Assembly (NCBI RefSeq): GCF_014596475.1
Contig: NZ_MECJ01000017.1
Span: 1-64,000, forward strand
Direction: 5' to 3'
Length of the DNA: 64,000 bases
Source of the DNA: Streptomyces sp. CBMA152
GTDB lineage: Bacteria; Actinomycetota; Actinomycetes; Streptomycetales; Streptomycetaceae
Shown here: positions 25,354-33,332 of the stretch, piece after piece
Layout of the letters: each line of letters starts with the position of its first letter
How positions within the stretch are numbered: the stretch's first letter is position 1
Notes under the pieces: generated by a model
What the model was told of the DNA's origin: nothing
Database searches by the model: none
Seen by the model: the letters and a program-made list of their open reading frames with translations, nothing else
Program-made: the position numbers and the translations under genes

Positions 25354-26139
25354 ATGCCACAGAACGAGATCGAGATCCGCGGGCTGCGCAAGTCGTTCGG
25401 CGACAACGAGGTGCTGCGCGGCATCGACCTGGAGGTCGCCCGGGGCGAGGTGGTGTGCGTCATCGGCCCCTCCGGCTCGGGCAAGTCGACACTGCTGCGG
25501 TGCGTCAACCTGCTGGAGGAGCCGAGCGCGGGCCAGGTGTACGTGGGCGGCACCGAAGTCACCGACCTGGACGTCGACATCGACGCGGTGCGGCGCCGTA
25601 TCGGCATGGTCTTCCAGCAGTTCAACCTCTTCCCGCACATCACGGTCACCGAGAACCTGATCCTGCCGCAGCGCCGGGTGCTGCGCCGGGACAAGGCGAA
25701 GGCGGCGGCCGTCGCCCGCGAGAACCTGGACCGGGTGGGGCTCGCCGACAAGGCCGACGCGTACCCGGCGCAGCTCTCCGGCGGCCAGCAGCAGCGGGTC
25801 GCCATCGCCCGGGCGCTCGCGATGGGCCCCGAGGTCATGCTCTTCGACGAGCCGACCTCGGCGCTCGACCCGGAGCTCGTCGGGGACGTCCTCGCGGTGA
25901 TGCGGGTGCTGGCGGGCGAGGGCATGACGATGATGGTCGTCACCCATGAGATGAGCTTCGCCCGCGAGGTCGCCGACCGGGTGGTGTTCATGGACGGCGG
26001 CGTGATCGTCGAGCAGGGGCCGGCGGCCCAGGTGGTCGGCGCCCCGCGCGAGGAGCGGACCAGGAACTTCCTCAACCGCATCCTCGACCCGTCGGCCGCC
26101 GACCGGCCGACCTCGCAGCGGCCGCCGGAGGACGGCTGA
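25354..26139 (+). CDS. Amino-acid ABC transporter ATP-binding protein
   Basis: A protein of 261 residues of the GlnQ/HisP class. Walker A GPSGSGKST (about 39-47), Q-loop VFQQFNLFPH (about 88), signature LSGGQQQR (about 144), Walker B VMLFDEPTSALDP (about 165-177) and the switch His in MMVVTHEMSFA are intact. It energises the import of the amino acid bound by the upstream lipoprotein. Third gene of the binding protein-permease-ATPase operon, followed by a strong bidirectional hairpin. Confidence 0.95.
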   Translation: MPQNEIEIRGLRKSFGDNEVLRGIDLEVARGEVVCVIGPSGSGKSTLLRCVNLLEEPSAGQVYVGGTEVTDLDVDIDAVRRRIGMVFQQFNLFPHITVTENLILPQRRVLRRDKAKAAAVARENLDRVGLADKADAYPAQLSGGQQQRVAIARALAMGPEVMLFDEPTSALDPELVGDVLAVMRVLAGEGMTMMVVTHEMSFAREVADRVVFMDGGVIVEQGPAAQVVGAPREERTRNFLNRILDPSAADRPTSQRPPEDG

Positions 26140-26160
26140 CGGTTTATCAGGTGTACGTGA

Positions 26161-26190
26161 GCGGCGCCCGCCCATTGGGGCGGGCGCCGC
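26161..26190. terminator. Bidirectional hairpin terminator
   Basis: Perfect 13-bp stem GCGGCGCCCGCCC with its complement (26161-26173, 26178-26190) and a 4-nt loop, between the convergent ABC importer operon and haloperoxidase-like gene. Confidence 0.85.
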
Positions 26191-26204
26191 CCGCTCTCAT
26201 CGGA

Positions 26205-27608
26205 TCAGGACCCGGCGGCCCTCATCTTGTGGGTGAACACCCAGGTCGCGATGGAGTCGCCCAGGGTGTAGCCGTCGCTCGCGTCCCACGGGTAGTGGAC
26301 GCCGAGCCAGACCCGGCTGTCGCCGTCCTCGTGCGCGGCCTGGCTGAAGCTGGTGAACGAGCGGGTCCGCATGGGCGACTTCGGGTCGTCCGTGGTCACG
26401 GTGAAGCTCACGTTGTCGCTGGTGAAGTACTGCCGCATGACCCCCGCCCAGGCGGCGCTGAACGCGGCGTGGCCCGAGGCCCACGCCGGGAAGCAGGGCG
26501 AGGTGCCCGACAGCGGCTTCCAGGTGGTGTCGAGCCCGCCCTCGCGGATCGCGGAGACCGGCCGCCACAGGTCGATCGGCGTACGGTACTTGACGTCCCA
26601 CTCCCCGATGGCCGCGTCCGCCATGGCGACCGAGACCAGCGCGAAGAGCCGGGCATTCTGATACGGCGTCAGATTGTGGTCCTTGGCGACCCGCGCGGTC
26701 GTGTCGAGCAGCTGCCCCGGCGGCTTGAAGGTGCCGTTGGCGTCATTGGCCCAGAACCAGGCGGCCGCGGTCTGGTCGGTCGTCCGCGCGGTGGACCCGG
26801 CGGCACCGAGGGTGCGCACCGCGTCGACCTGGCTCGCGTAGGCGGGGCTCGCCAGCAGACTCTCGTACGAGGCGTACGTTCCCGGCGTCGGGGGCCGGAA
26901 CTGGGAGCCGGACGTCATCGCCCACGGCTTGACCAGGCCCCAGGTGGGGGTGACCGCCTGGCTGCCCTGGGCGCAGGCCGGGTCCGGCAGGTCGGGGTAG
27001 CTGGTGGGCTGCCAGGCGCCGGGCTTGCCGTCGGGCGTGTACACGCTTCTGTCGTCCGAGCCGTCGGCCGTACGGAAGTTCTGGATGTTCTTGACGATCG
27101 TGCCGACCAGCGTGAGGTCGATGATGTCGAAGTCGGTGGAGTTGGTCCCGAACCGCTCCTTGAACTTGTTGTCCAGATAGGTGGTCTGGTCCGGGAACAG
27201 CTTGAGCAGGACGTTGTAGGCGGTCCGCCCGATCGCCCGCTCCTCCTCGCCCGGCCCCTCGTACCCCCAGCCCTTGGAGTAGTTGATCGCCTGGAGGTAC
27301 GGGTCGGAGGTCATGGTGCGCCAGCGCAGCTGGTACGAGCTCTCCGCGTCGTAGATCGCGGTGTTCATCATGGCGGCGGCCCGGCTGATCGGGCCGGGGG
27401 CGCCACCGGCCGTGCGGATCGCGCCGAGCAGCACGTCGTTCCAGTACTGCACGGGGTCGCCGGTGTAGTTGGGGGGTGCCGCCGAGGCGGGCTGGGGCGC
27501 GAGCGCGAGCACCCCGCACGCGGTGGCGCAGACGGTCGCCAGGGCCACCGCACGGGCGCGCAGGCCGCCGCGTCTTCTCTTTCTGCTCTTTCGGTGGATC
27601 CGTAACAT
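26205..27608 (-). CDS. Secreted vanadium-dependent haloperoxidase-like protein (PAP2 fold)
   Basis: A protein of 467 residues with a long signal peptide (basic RIHRKSRKRRRGGLRAR, then a hydrophobic core to about ASAA, 44). The C-terminal part carries the vanadate/phosphate-binding motifs of the PAP2/vanadium chloroperoxidase superfamily: KYRTPIDLWRP, ASGHAAFSAAWAG (about 375-388, where the family usually has PSGH) and SRVWLGVHYPWDASDG (about 428-443, with the conserved Arg and His). It may oxidise halides with peroxide or act as an acid phosphatase; sequence alone does not decide. The ATG has GAGGAC about 9 nt upstream. Isolated gene, divergent from the FHA-ABC transporter. Confidence 0.85.
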   Translation of the reverse strand: MLRIHRKSRKRRRGGLRARAVALATVCATACGVLALAPQPASAAPPNYTGDPVQYWNDVLLGAIRTAGGAPGPISRAAAMMNTAIYDAESSYQLRWRTMTSDPYLQAINYSKGWGYEGPGEEERAIGRTAYNVLLKLFPDQTTYLDNKFKERFGTNSTDFDIIDLTLVGTIVKNIQNFRTADGSDDRSVYTPDGKPGAWQPTSYPDLPDPACAQGSQAVTPTWGLVKPWAMTSGSQFRPPTPGTYASYESLLASPAYASQVDAVRTLGAAGSTARTTDQTAAAWFWANDANGTFKPPGQLLDTTARVAKDHNLTPYQNARLFALVSVAMADAAIGEWDVKYRTPIDLWRPVSAIREGGLDTTWKPLSGTSPCFPAWASGHAAFSAAWAGVMRQYFTSDNVSFTVTTDDPKSPMRTRSFTSFSQAAHEDGDSRVWLGVHYPWDASDGYTLGDSIATWVFTHKMRAAGS

Positions 27609-27797
27609 GCCCAGGTCCTCTCTCGGCGGGTTTCGGTACGGTCTCGCGGTCCGCGTCGCAATCTAGGGCCGGGGGTTTCGGCCGCACATCCAGCAGGCGG
27701 ACGACGGGAAGCGGCCGCCGGTAAACCCTGGTGGTACAGGGCAGCGCCTGGACGGCCACGCCCACACCACCGCAAGGCGCGAAAAGGTGTGGATCGG

Positions 27798-27803
27798 TAG
27801 AAT
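27798..27803 (+). promoter_or_regulatory. -10 box for leaderless FHA-ABC operon
   Basis: TAGAAT lies exactly 7 nt before the ATG at 27811 and no ribosome site is present. This predicts a transcript starting at or next to the start codon. Confidence 0.55.
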
Positions 27804-27810
27804 TCACCCC

Positions 27811-30159
27811 ATGGGAGAGCGGTCGGCCGTACCGACGGCGCCCGAACTCGTCCTGGAGACCGATACCGGCTCCACGGTGATGAGTCCGAGCCGGGACTAT
27901 CACGTCGGGCGCGACCCCCTCAGCGAGATCGTCATCGACGACGCGCGTGTGTCCTGGCACCACGCCGTGCTGCGCGCCGAGGCGGGCCACTGGACCGTCG
28001 AGGACGAGGACAGCACCAACGGAACGTACGCCGACGGCCGACGCGTCCACGAGTGGGACGTCGGCCCGGGCAGCGAGATCCGGTTCGGCAGCCCCGCCGA
28101 CGGCCCGCGCGCCGTCCTGGTGGGCCGCGCGCCGCCCGTCCACGCCCCGGAGCGGCTTTCGGCCGTCTCCATGCCCTCCGCCACCGGCGTCTTCCGCCAA
28201 CCGACGTCGGTGCGCCCGCTGCCCGCGAAGACCGTACGGATCGGCCGCGCCGCCGACAACGACCTCGTCGTCGACGACCTGGTGGTCTCACGCCGCCACG
28301 CGGAACTGCGCGCGCACCCGGACGGCGGCTACGAGATCGTCGACCTCGGCAGCCACAACGGCACCTTCCTCAACGGCCAGCCCGTCGCCCGCGCCCTGGT
28401 CGCGCCGGGCGACATCGTCGGCGTCGGCCACTCGGCGTTCTGCCTGGTCGGCGACGAGCTCCAGGAATACGTCGACACCGGCGAGGTCTCCCTCGATGTG
28501 CAGGATCTGACCGTCGCCGTGGACCGGGGCCGTAAGACCTTGCTCGACAACGTGTCGTTCCCGGTCGGCGAGAAGTGCCTGCTCGCCGTCGTCGGCCCCA
28601 GCGGCGCCGGAAAGTCCACCCTGCTCAACGCCCTGACCGGCCAGCGGCCCGCCGACCGGGGCACGGTCCTCTACGACGGCCGCGACCTCTACCGGGACTA
28701 CGCGGAGCTGCGCCAGCGCATCGGCCTCGTCCCGCAGGACGACATCCTGCACGCCCAGCTGACCGTCCGCCGGGCCCTCGGCTACGCCGCCGAACTGCGC
28801 TTTCCGCAGGACACCGCCAAGGCCGAGCGCCGCGCCCGGGTCGACGAGGTGATCGGCGAACTCGGCCTGGAACAGCGTGCGGACCAGTCCATCCACAGCC
28901 TCTCCGGCGGCCAGCGCAAACGCGTCAGCGTCGCCCTGGAACTGCTCACCAAGCCGTCGCTGCTCTTCCTCGACGAACCCACCTCCGGCCTCGACCCCGG
29001 CATGGACCGCTCGGTGATGCACATGCTGCGAGGGCTCGCGGACGACGGCCGTACGGTCATCGTGGTCACGCACAGTGTGCTCAGCCTCGACGTCTGCGAC
29101 CGGCTGCTGGTGCTGGCGCCCGGCGGCCGGATCGCGTACTACGGGCCGCCGCGCGAGACCCTGCCGTTCTTCGGCTTCGCCGAGTGGCCGGAGGCGTTCG
29201 AGGCCTTCGAGCGGGACCGCGAGCGCGACTGGGCGCGCGAGTACGACGGCTCGCCGCTGCACCAGCGTTACGTCGTCGCCGCCAGCGCCCAGCCGCACCT
29301 CGACGGGGCCGCGCCCGCCCGGACTGTGGGACCCCCGCCGAAGGCCCAGAGCTGGGGCTCCCAGCTGCGCACCCTCGTACGCCGGTACGCGGCCGCGCTC
29401 GGCGCCGACCGGACGTTCCTCGCGATCATGATCGCGCTGCCCTTCGTGATGGGCGCGATGGCGAGGGCGCTCGCGGGCGGTGAGCTGACCCGGGAGACGG
29501 CGATGAACGCGCTGCTCATCCTGTGTGTCGGCGGTGTGCTCACCGGAGCGGCCAACGCGGTACGGGAGCTGGTCAAGGAACGGGTGATCTACCAGCGCGA
29601 ACGGGCGGTCGGCCTGTCCAGATCCGCGTATCTGATGTCCAAGGTGGTGGTCCTGGGGACGGTCACCGTGCTCCAGGCCGTCGTCCTGACCCTGGTCGGC
29701 CTGTTCGGCGTACGGCTCAACGCACCCGGCGGCAAGGGCGTGCTCATGCCACCGCTGGTGGAGATCACGGCGGCGGTGGCCCTGCTGGCGTTCACCGCGA
29801 TGATGCTCGGCCTGCTCGTCTCGGCGCTGGTGCGCAAGGAGGAGGTCACGATGCCGCTGCTCGTCCTGCTCGCCATCGTCCAAGTGGTCTTCTGCGGCGC
29901 GCTGTTGAAGCTCCACGGCGTGCCGGGCGTCGAGCAGCTGGCGTGGCTGGTGCCGTCCCGCTGGGCGCTGGGCGCGATGGCGGGCACGATCGGGCTCGCC
30001 AGGATCCTGCCGGGCGACCTGACCGGCGACCCGCTGTTCAAACACGACACGGGCGTATGGCTGCTCAACATGGGCATGCTGGTGGCGCTTTCCGTACTGT
30101 TCGGCTTCGTTGTCGCCCGGCTGCTGCGGCGCCACGAGCCGTCCGTGATGCGGAAGTAG
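27811..30159 (+). CDS. Two-FHA-domain ABC transporter (ATPase-permease fusion)
   Basis: A protein of 782 residues. Two forkhead-associated domains come first: FHA1 about 15-100 (HVGRDP, RVSWHHA, STNGTY) and FHA2 about 140-215 (VRIGRAADNDLVVDD, VSRRHAEL, SHNGTFLNG). An ABC ATPase (about 235-440) follows with Walker A GPSGAGKST (about 263), signature LSGGQRKR and Walker B LLFLDEPTSGLDP. An ABC-2-type membrane domain with about six helices spans 540-780. The ABCG-like order (ATPase before membrane part) suggests export or lipid/peptide handling. FHA domains bind phosphothreonine, and a Ser/Thr kinase is encoded two genes downstream in the same operon, so phosphorylation-dependent control or assembly is likely. 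The cargo is unknown. Confidence 0.92.
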   Translation: MGERSAVPTAPELVLETDTGSTVMSPSRDYHVGRDPLSEIVIDDARVSWHHAVLRAEAGHWTVEDEDSTNGTYADGRRVHEWDVGPGSEIRFGSPADGPRAVLVGRAPPVHAPERLSAVSMPSATGVFRQPTSVRPLPAKTVRIGRAADNDLVVDDLVVSRRHAELRAHPDGGYEIVDLGSHNGTFLNGQPVARALVAPGDIVGVGHSAFCLVGDELQEYVDTGEVSLDVQDLTVAVDRGRKTLLDNVSFPVGEKCLLAVVGPSGAGKSTLLNALTGQRPADRGTVLYDGRDLYRDYAELRQRIGLVPQDDILHAQLTVRRALGYAAELRFPQDTAKAERRARVDEVIGELGLEQRADQSIHSLSGGQRKRVSVALELLTKPSLLFLDEPTSGLDPGMDRSVMHMLRGLADDGRTVIVVTHSVLSLDVCDRLLVLAPGGRIAYYGPPRETLPFFGFAEWPEAFEAFERDRERDWAREYDGSPLHQRYVVAASAQPHLDGAAPARTVGPPPKAQSWGSQLRTLVRRYAAALGADRTFLAIMIALPFVMGAMARALAGGELTRETAMNALLILCVGGVLTGAANAVRELVKERVIYQRERAVGLSRSAYLMSKVVVLGTVTVLQAVVLTLVGLFGVRLNAPGGKGVLMPPLVEITAAVALLAFTAMMLGLLVSALVRKEEVTMPLLVLLAIVQVVFCGALLKLHGVPGVEQLAWLVPSRWALGAMAGTIGLARILPGDLTGDPLFKHDTGVWLLNMGMLVALSVLFGFVVARLLRRHEPSVMRK

Positions 30160-30168
30160 GCGGCCGCG

Positions 30169-30741
30169 ATGACCGCTCCGGTGGACTTCCGCCCCACCCA
30201 CGTCGTCCCGCCCGGCGGGCTCGCGGCCTGGGAGAGCCCGGACCCCGGGCGCCCCACGGTCCCGCTGGACGCGCTGCTGCCCGTACGACTGGCGGAGCGG
30301 CACGGCGACTGGGCGCGGATCGTGTGCGCCAACGACTGGTCGGCGTGGGTGGACGGCCGCCTGCTGGTCGCCGTCCCCCAGGATCCGCCGGTCCCGGGCG
30401 CGCCCCTGGCCCGTACGGCGGACCCGCGCCCGCTGCTCGCCCGGGCCCAGGACATGATGATCCGCTACCGCAGCGCGGCGGAGGAGCTGGCCGCGGGCCG
30501 CCTCGACGGCGAGTCGTTCCGCCAGCACACCCAGGGACTGCGGGTCGGCATGATCGTCGACGGCGAGGCGGTGTGGCTGTACGACGCGGAGCACGAGCGG
30601 TGGGTGTACTGCGACGGGACGCGGCTCAGTACGTATGCGACGACGGGACGGCCGTCGGAGGTCGGTGAGTCGTCTCCCGGCGACGACTCCGCCGTGGGCC
30701 CGACGGACGCCACCCGGATCGTCGGGCCCGGTGACGTCTGA
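30169..30741 (+). CDS. SH3-like small protein of kinase-FHA operon, unknown function
   Basis: A protein of 190 residues, no signal peptide or membrane segment. Residues about 15-70 look like a bacterial SH3-type barrel (GLAAWESPDPGRP, LPVRLAERHGDWARIVCANDWSAWVDGRLLV). A second part (about 85-150) has a helix and a WLYDAEHERWVYCDGTRLSTY segment reminiscent of a compact tryptophan-rich domain. The tail is Ser/Thr- and Asp-rich (EVGESSPGDDSAVGPTDATRI), with threonines that could be kinase targets. It begins 9 nt after the FHA-ABC gene and its TGA overlaps the kinase ATG by one base, so it is an obligate member of the unit. It may be an adaptor between kinase and transporter; this is inference. 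Confidence 0.75.
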   Translation: MTAPVDFRPTHVVPPGGLAAWESPDPGRPTVPLDALLPVRLAERHGDWARIVCANDWSAWVDGRLLVAVPQDPPVPGAPLARTADPRPLLARAQDMMIRYRSAAEELAAGRLDGESFRQHTQGLRVGMIVDGEAVWLYDAEHERWVYCDGTRLSTYATTGRPSEVGESSPGDDSAVGPTDATRIVGPGDV

Positions 30742-31739
30742 TGGCGCCCGACGGTGCGTACACCGGGCGGCCCTCCGACCTCATCGGGCGGAAGATCGCC
30801 GGTTACCGGGTCGAGGCGGAGATCGGGCGCGGCGGGATGGCCGTGGTCTACCGGGCCCGTGACCTGCGGCTCGACCGCACGGTCGCGCTGAAGCTGCTCG
30901 CGCCCGAACTGGCCCGCAACGACACGTTCCGCCAGCGCTTCACGCACGAGTCCCGGGTGGCCGCCGCGATCGACCATCCGCACATCGTGCCGATCTTCGA
31001 GGCGGGCGAGACCGACGGCGTCCTGTACATCGCCATGCGCTACGTCTCGGGGCGCGACCTGCGCGCGCTGCTCGACCAGGAGGGTCCGCTGCTCCTGCCG
31101 ACGGCGGCCCGTATTGCGGCGCAGGTCGCGTCCGCGCTCGACGCGGCGCATGAGCACGACCTCGTCCACCGCGACGTCAAACCGGGCAACATCCTGGTGG
31201 CCCCGGGCACCGACAGCGAGCACCCCGAGCACGTCTACCTCACCGACTTCGGCCTGACCAAGAAGTCGCTGTCGCTGACCGGGTTCACGACGGTCGGCCA
31301 GTTCGTCGGCACGCTCGACTATGTGGCCCCGGAGCAGATCTCGGGGCGCCCGGTGGACGGCCGTTGCGACGTCTACAGCCTCGCGTGCGTGGTGTACGAG
31401 ATGCTGGCGGGGGCACCGCCGTTCCGGCGGGACGACGACATGGCGCTGCTCTGGGCGCATCAGTACGATCGGCCGCCCGCGCTCACCGAGAGCCGTCCTC
31501 AGCTCGCGGATGCGGTGGATGGTGTCATGGCCAAGGCGCTGGCCAAGCTGCCGGATGATCGGTACGGGTCTTGTCTTGCGTTCGTCTCTGCCCTGCGGGC
31601 AGCGGCCGTCGGCTCTGCCGGGCAGGGGCATCCTCCGACCCAGGTGGATCTGCGGGTCGTTGCTGCGCCGGAAGTTGTGGAGCCGCCGCCTCAGCCTCCG
31701 CCGTGGGCTCGGGCCGTTTTTATCACGCCCCGGCACTGA
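30741..31739 (+). CDS. Soluble Ser/Thr protein kinase
   Basis: A protein of 332 residues of the Hanks type. Glycine loop IGRGGMAVVYRA (28-39), catalytic Lys in VALKLL (K51), catalytic loop HRDVKPGN (H143, D145), DFGLTKK, activation segment with TTVGQFVGTLDYVAPEQ, and the rest of the C-lobe to about 275 are all present. The remaining tail of about 55 residues is Pro-rich, with no transmembrane helix and no PASTA repeats, so it is cytosolic. Its ATG overlaps the upstream stop by one base. Likely partners are the FHA domains of the transporter encoded at the start of the operon. The last codons lie just before a widespread intergenic repeat. Confidence 0.93.
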   Translation: MAPDGAYTGRPSDLIGRKIAGYRVEAEIGRGGMAVVYRARDLRLDRTVALKLLAPELARNDTFRQRFTHESRVAAAIDHPHIVPIFEAGETDGVLYIAMRYVSGRDLRALLDQEGPLLLPTAARIAAQVASALDAAHEHDLVHRDVKPGNILVAPGTDSEHPEHVYLTDFGLTKKSLSLTGFTTVGQFVGTLDYVAPEQISGRPVDGRCDVYSLACVVYEMLAGAPPFRRDDDMALLWAHQYDRPPALTESRPQLADAVDGVMAKALAKLPDDRYGSCLAFVSALRAAAVGSAGQGHPPTQVDLRVVAAPEVVEPPPQPPPWARAVFITPRH

Positions 31740-31766
31740 GTTGCTCCAGTGGAAGTCATTTTGCCG

Positions 31767-31808
31767 CGGACCGTGCGTGGCTTGTCGCGCAGTTCCCCGC
31801 GCCCCTAA
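31767..31808. repeat. Single arm of the palindromic intergenic repeat
   Basis: Matches the left arm of the palindrome at 14779-14900 with only two differences over about 43 nt. Here the second arm is missing. The repeat runs into the stop codon (31805-31807) of the convergent membrane-protein gene. Confidence 0.8.
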
Positions 31809-33115
31809 ACGGCATCGCCCGATGTCGGGTCCTGGCCGACCACTCGGTCCACCTCGCCTCTCCGTCGTACGCCTCTCGCCAGCACGCTCCCCAAGAAGCC
31901 CGCCACCAGACCCCACAGCACCGCGAGACCCACCGCCCGCCACAGGTGGGGCTGCAGGGACACCTGGCCCGCGAGGCCGCCGCCGATGTCGCCGATTCCC
32001 AGCAGCGACAGGCCGTAATGAGCGGAGATCCGGGACAGGAGGCAGACGGCGAGGACGGTGAGGGCCAGGGCGATCGCGAGGTGCAGGGCGTGTTGCCAGG
32101 AGCGTACGTAGGCCGGGGAGCGGGCGGCCATCAGGAACCCCGCGCCCAGGACCAGCAGCGCGGCCACCACAAGGAGCCACCACACCCGGCCGTCGTGGTC
32201 GGCCAGGGTGCGCAGGTTCAGGGTGGCGAGGTCCGGCGTACGCAGCACCTGGTCCAGGACGTGCGGCATGGGCAGCCCGAACGGCCCGTCCACCCGGCCC
32301 TCCCACGAGGCGCCGAGCCCGAGAGTGAGCGCGAGCCAGACGAGGTTCGGCAGGCCGAGCAGGATCACGGCGAACGTCTCGGCCGTGTGCCCCCTGGCCA
32401 CGGCGACGATGAGGCCGACCACGAGCCCGATCACAACATAGGCCAGGAGCAGCACGACCATCGCGAAGGCGGCCGGGCGTACCGACTCCTGGAAGCGCAG
32501 CAGTTGAGCGGGGAGCGGGGCCTTGCGCGAGACCAGCAGGGCCAGAAAGAGCAGACCCGCGAGCCAGCACAGCCCGAAGAACAGCGTGGGCCACACCTGG
32601 GCCTCGAACCCGACCTTGGGCGTGGCGCCGAGCAGGTCGCCGATGTCGCCGATCGTGCCGCCGAGCCCGATCGCGAACCGGTGGCGGGCCAGGAACGAGA
32701 GCCCGAGCAGCGCGATCAGCCACAGGACAGCGACCCGGGCGGCCCAGAGAGCCAGCTCGCGGGCGCCCGCGACGGCCCGGTGGCGCAGGGGCCGCAGGAA
32801 ACCGGCGGCGATCACCAGCGCTCCGACGAGCGTGACCGAGAGCGGCAATACGGTCAGCCCGGCGTTCGTGTCGGCGAGCACACCGGCGTCGCCCTTGACC
32901 GCGACGGAACCGCCGACCGCCATCACCATGACCGCCCCCACGACCTGCGGGAACGCGTTGTCGGGCAGATCCCCCGCACCCGCCGCGAGCAGGCCGAGCG
33001 CGGCGACGAGGGCCATCGCGATCAGCCCGGCGAGCACCGCCACGAAGGCCTCGCCCCAGCCGTGGCGGGCGCGTCCTGGCTTCGCGGAGGTGTCCGGCGG
33101 TGTCTCCTGGCTCAC
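31805..33115 (-). CDS. Polytopic membrane protein, streptophobe-like
   Basis: A protein of about 436 residues with roughly ten hydrophobic helices, a short polar N-terminus (SQETPPDTSAKPGRARHGW) and no catalytic motif I recognise. It resembles the hydrophobic Streptomyces family annotated as streptophobe. Recurrent segments such as LPDNAFPQVVG, GLPNLVWLALTLGLGASW and a re-entrant-looking IGLGGTIGDIGDLLG are visible. The start is uncertain: GTG 33115 and GTG 33124 are both possible, neither with a clear ribosome site. It is convergent with the kinase operon and divergent from the DUF6777 gene. Its TAG stop lies within a repeat arm. Confidence 0.75.
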   Translation of the reverse strand: MSQETPPDTSAKPGRARHGWGEAFVAVLAGLIAMALVAALGLLAAGAGDLPDNAFPQVVGAVMVMAVGGSVAVKGDAGVLADTNAGLTVLPLSVTLVGALVIAAGFLRPLRHRAVAGARELALWAARVAVLWLIALLGLSFLARHRFAIGLGGTIGDIGDLLGATPKVGFEAQVWPTLFFGLCWLAGLLFLALLVSRKAPLPAQLLRFQESVRPAAFAMVVLLLAYVVIGLVVGLIVAVARGHTAETFAVILLGLPNLVWLALTLGLGASWEGRVDGPFGLPMPHVLDQVLRTPDLATLNLRTLADHDGRVWWLLVVAALLVLGAGFLMAARSPAYVRSWQHALHLAIALALTVLAVCLLSRISAHYGLSLLGIGDIGGGLAGQVSLQPHLWRAVGLAVLWGLVAGFLGSVLARGVRRRGEVDRVVGQDPTSGDAV

Positions 33116-33332
33116 GCTTGTCACGCTAAGCAGCCCCGGCGAGTCCCGCCCGTCATGGAGGGCCGACCGCGTCGGCTTGCGGGCGCGGCGGGGCCCGTAC
33201 ACACAATGGGCAGGCCGAGGACGAACCGGATGCAACTGGTGATTCCCCCCACCGTCGTACGGAGGCGTCCGTTCGCCCCGGTGGCGCGCGCCCCGCGTCC
33301 CCGCAGGGCCCCCGACCTGGGAAGAAGAGCTC

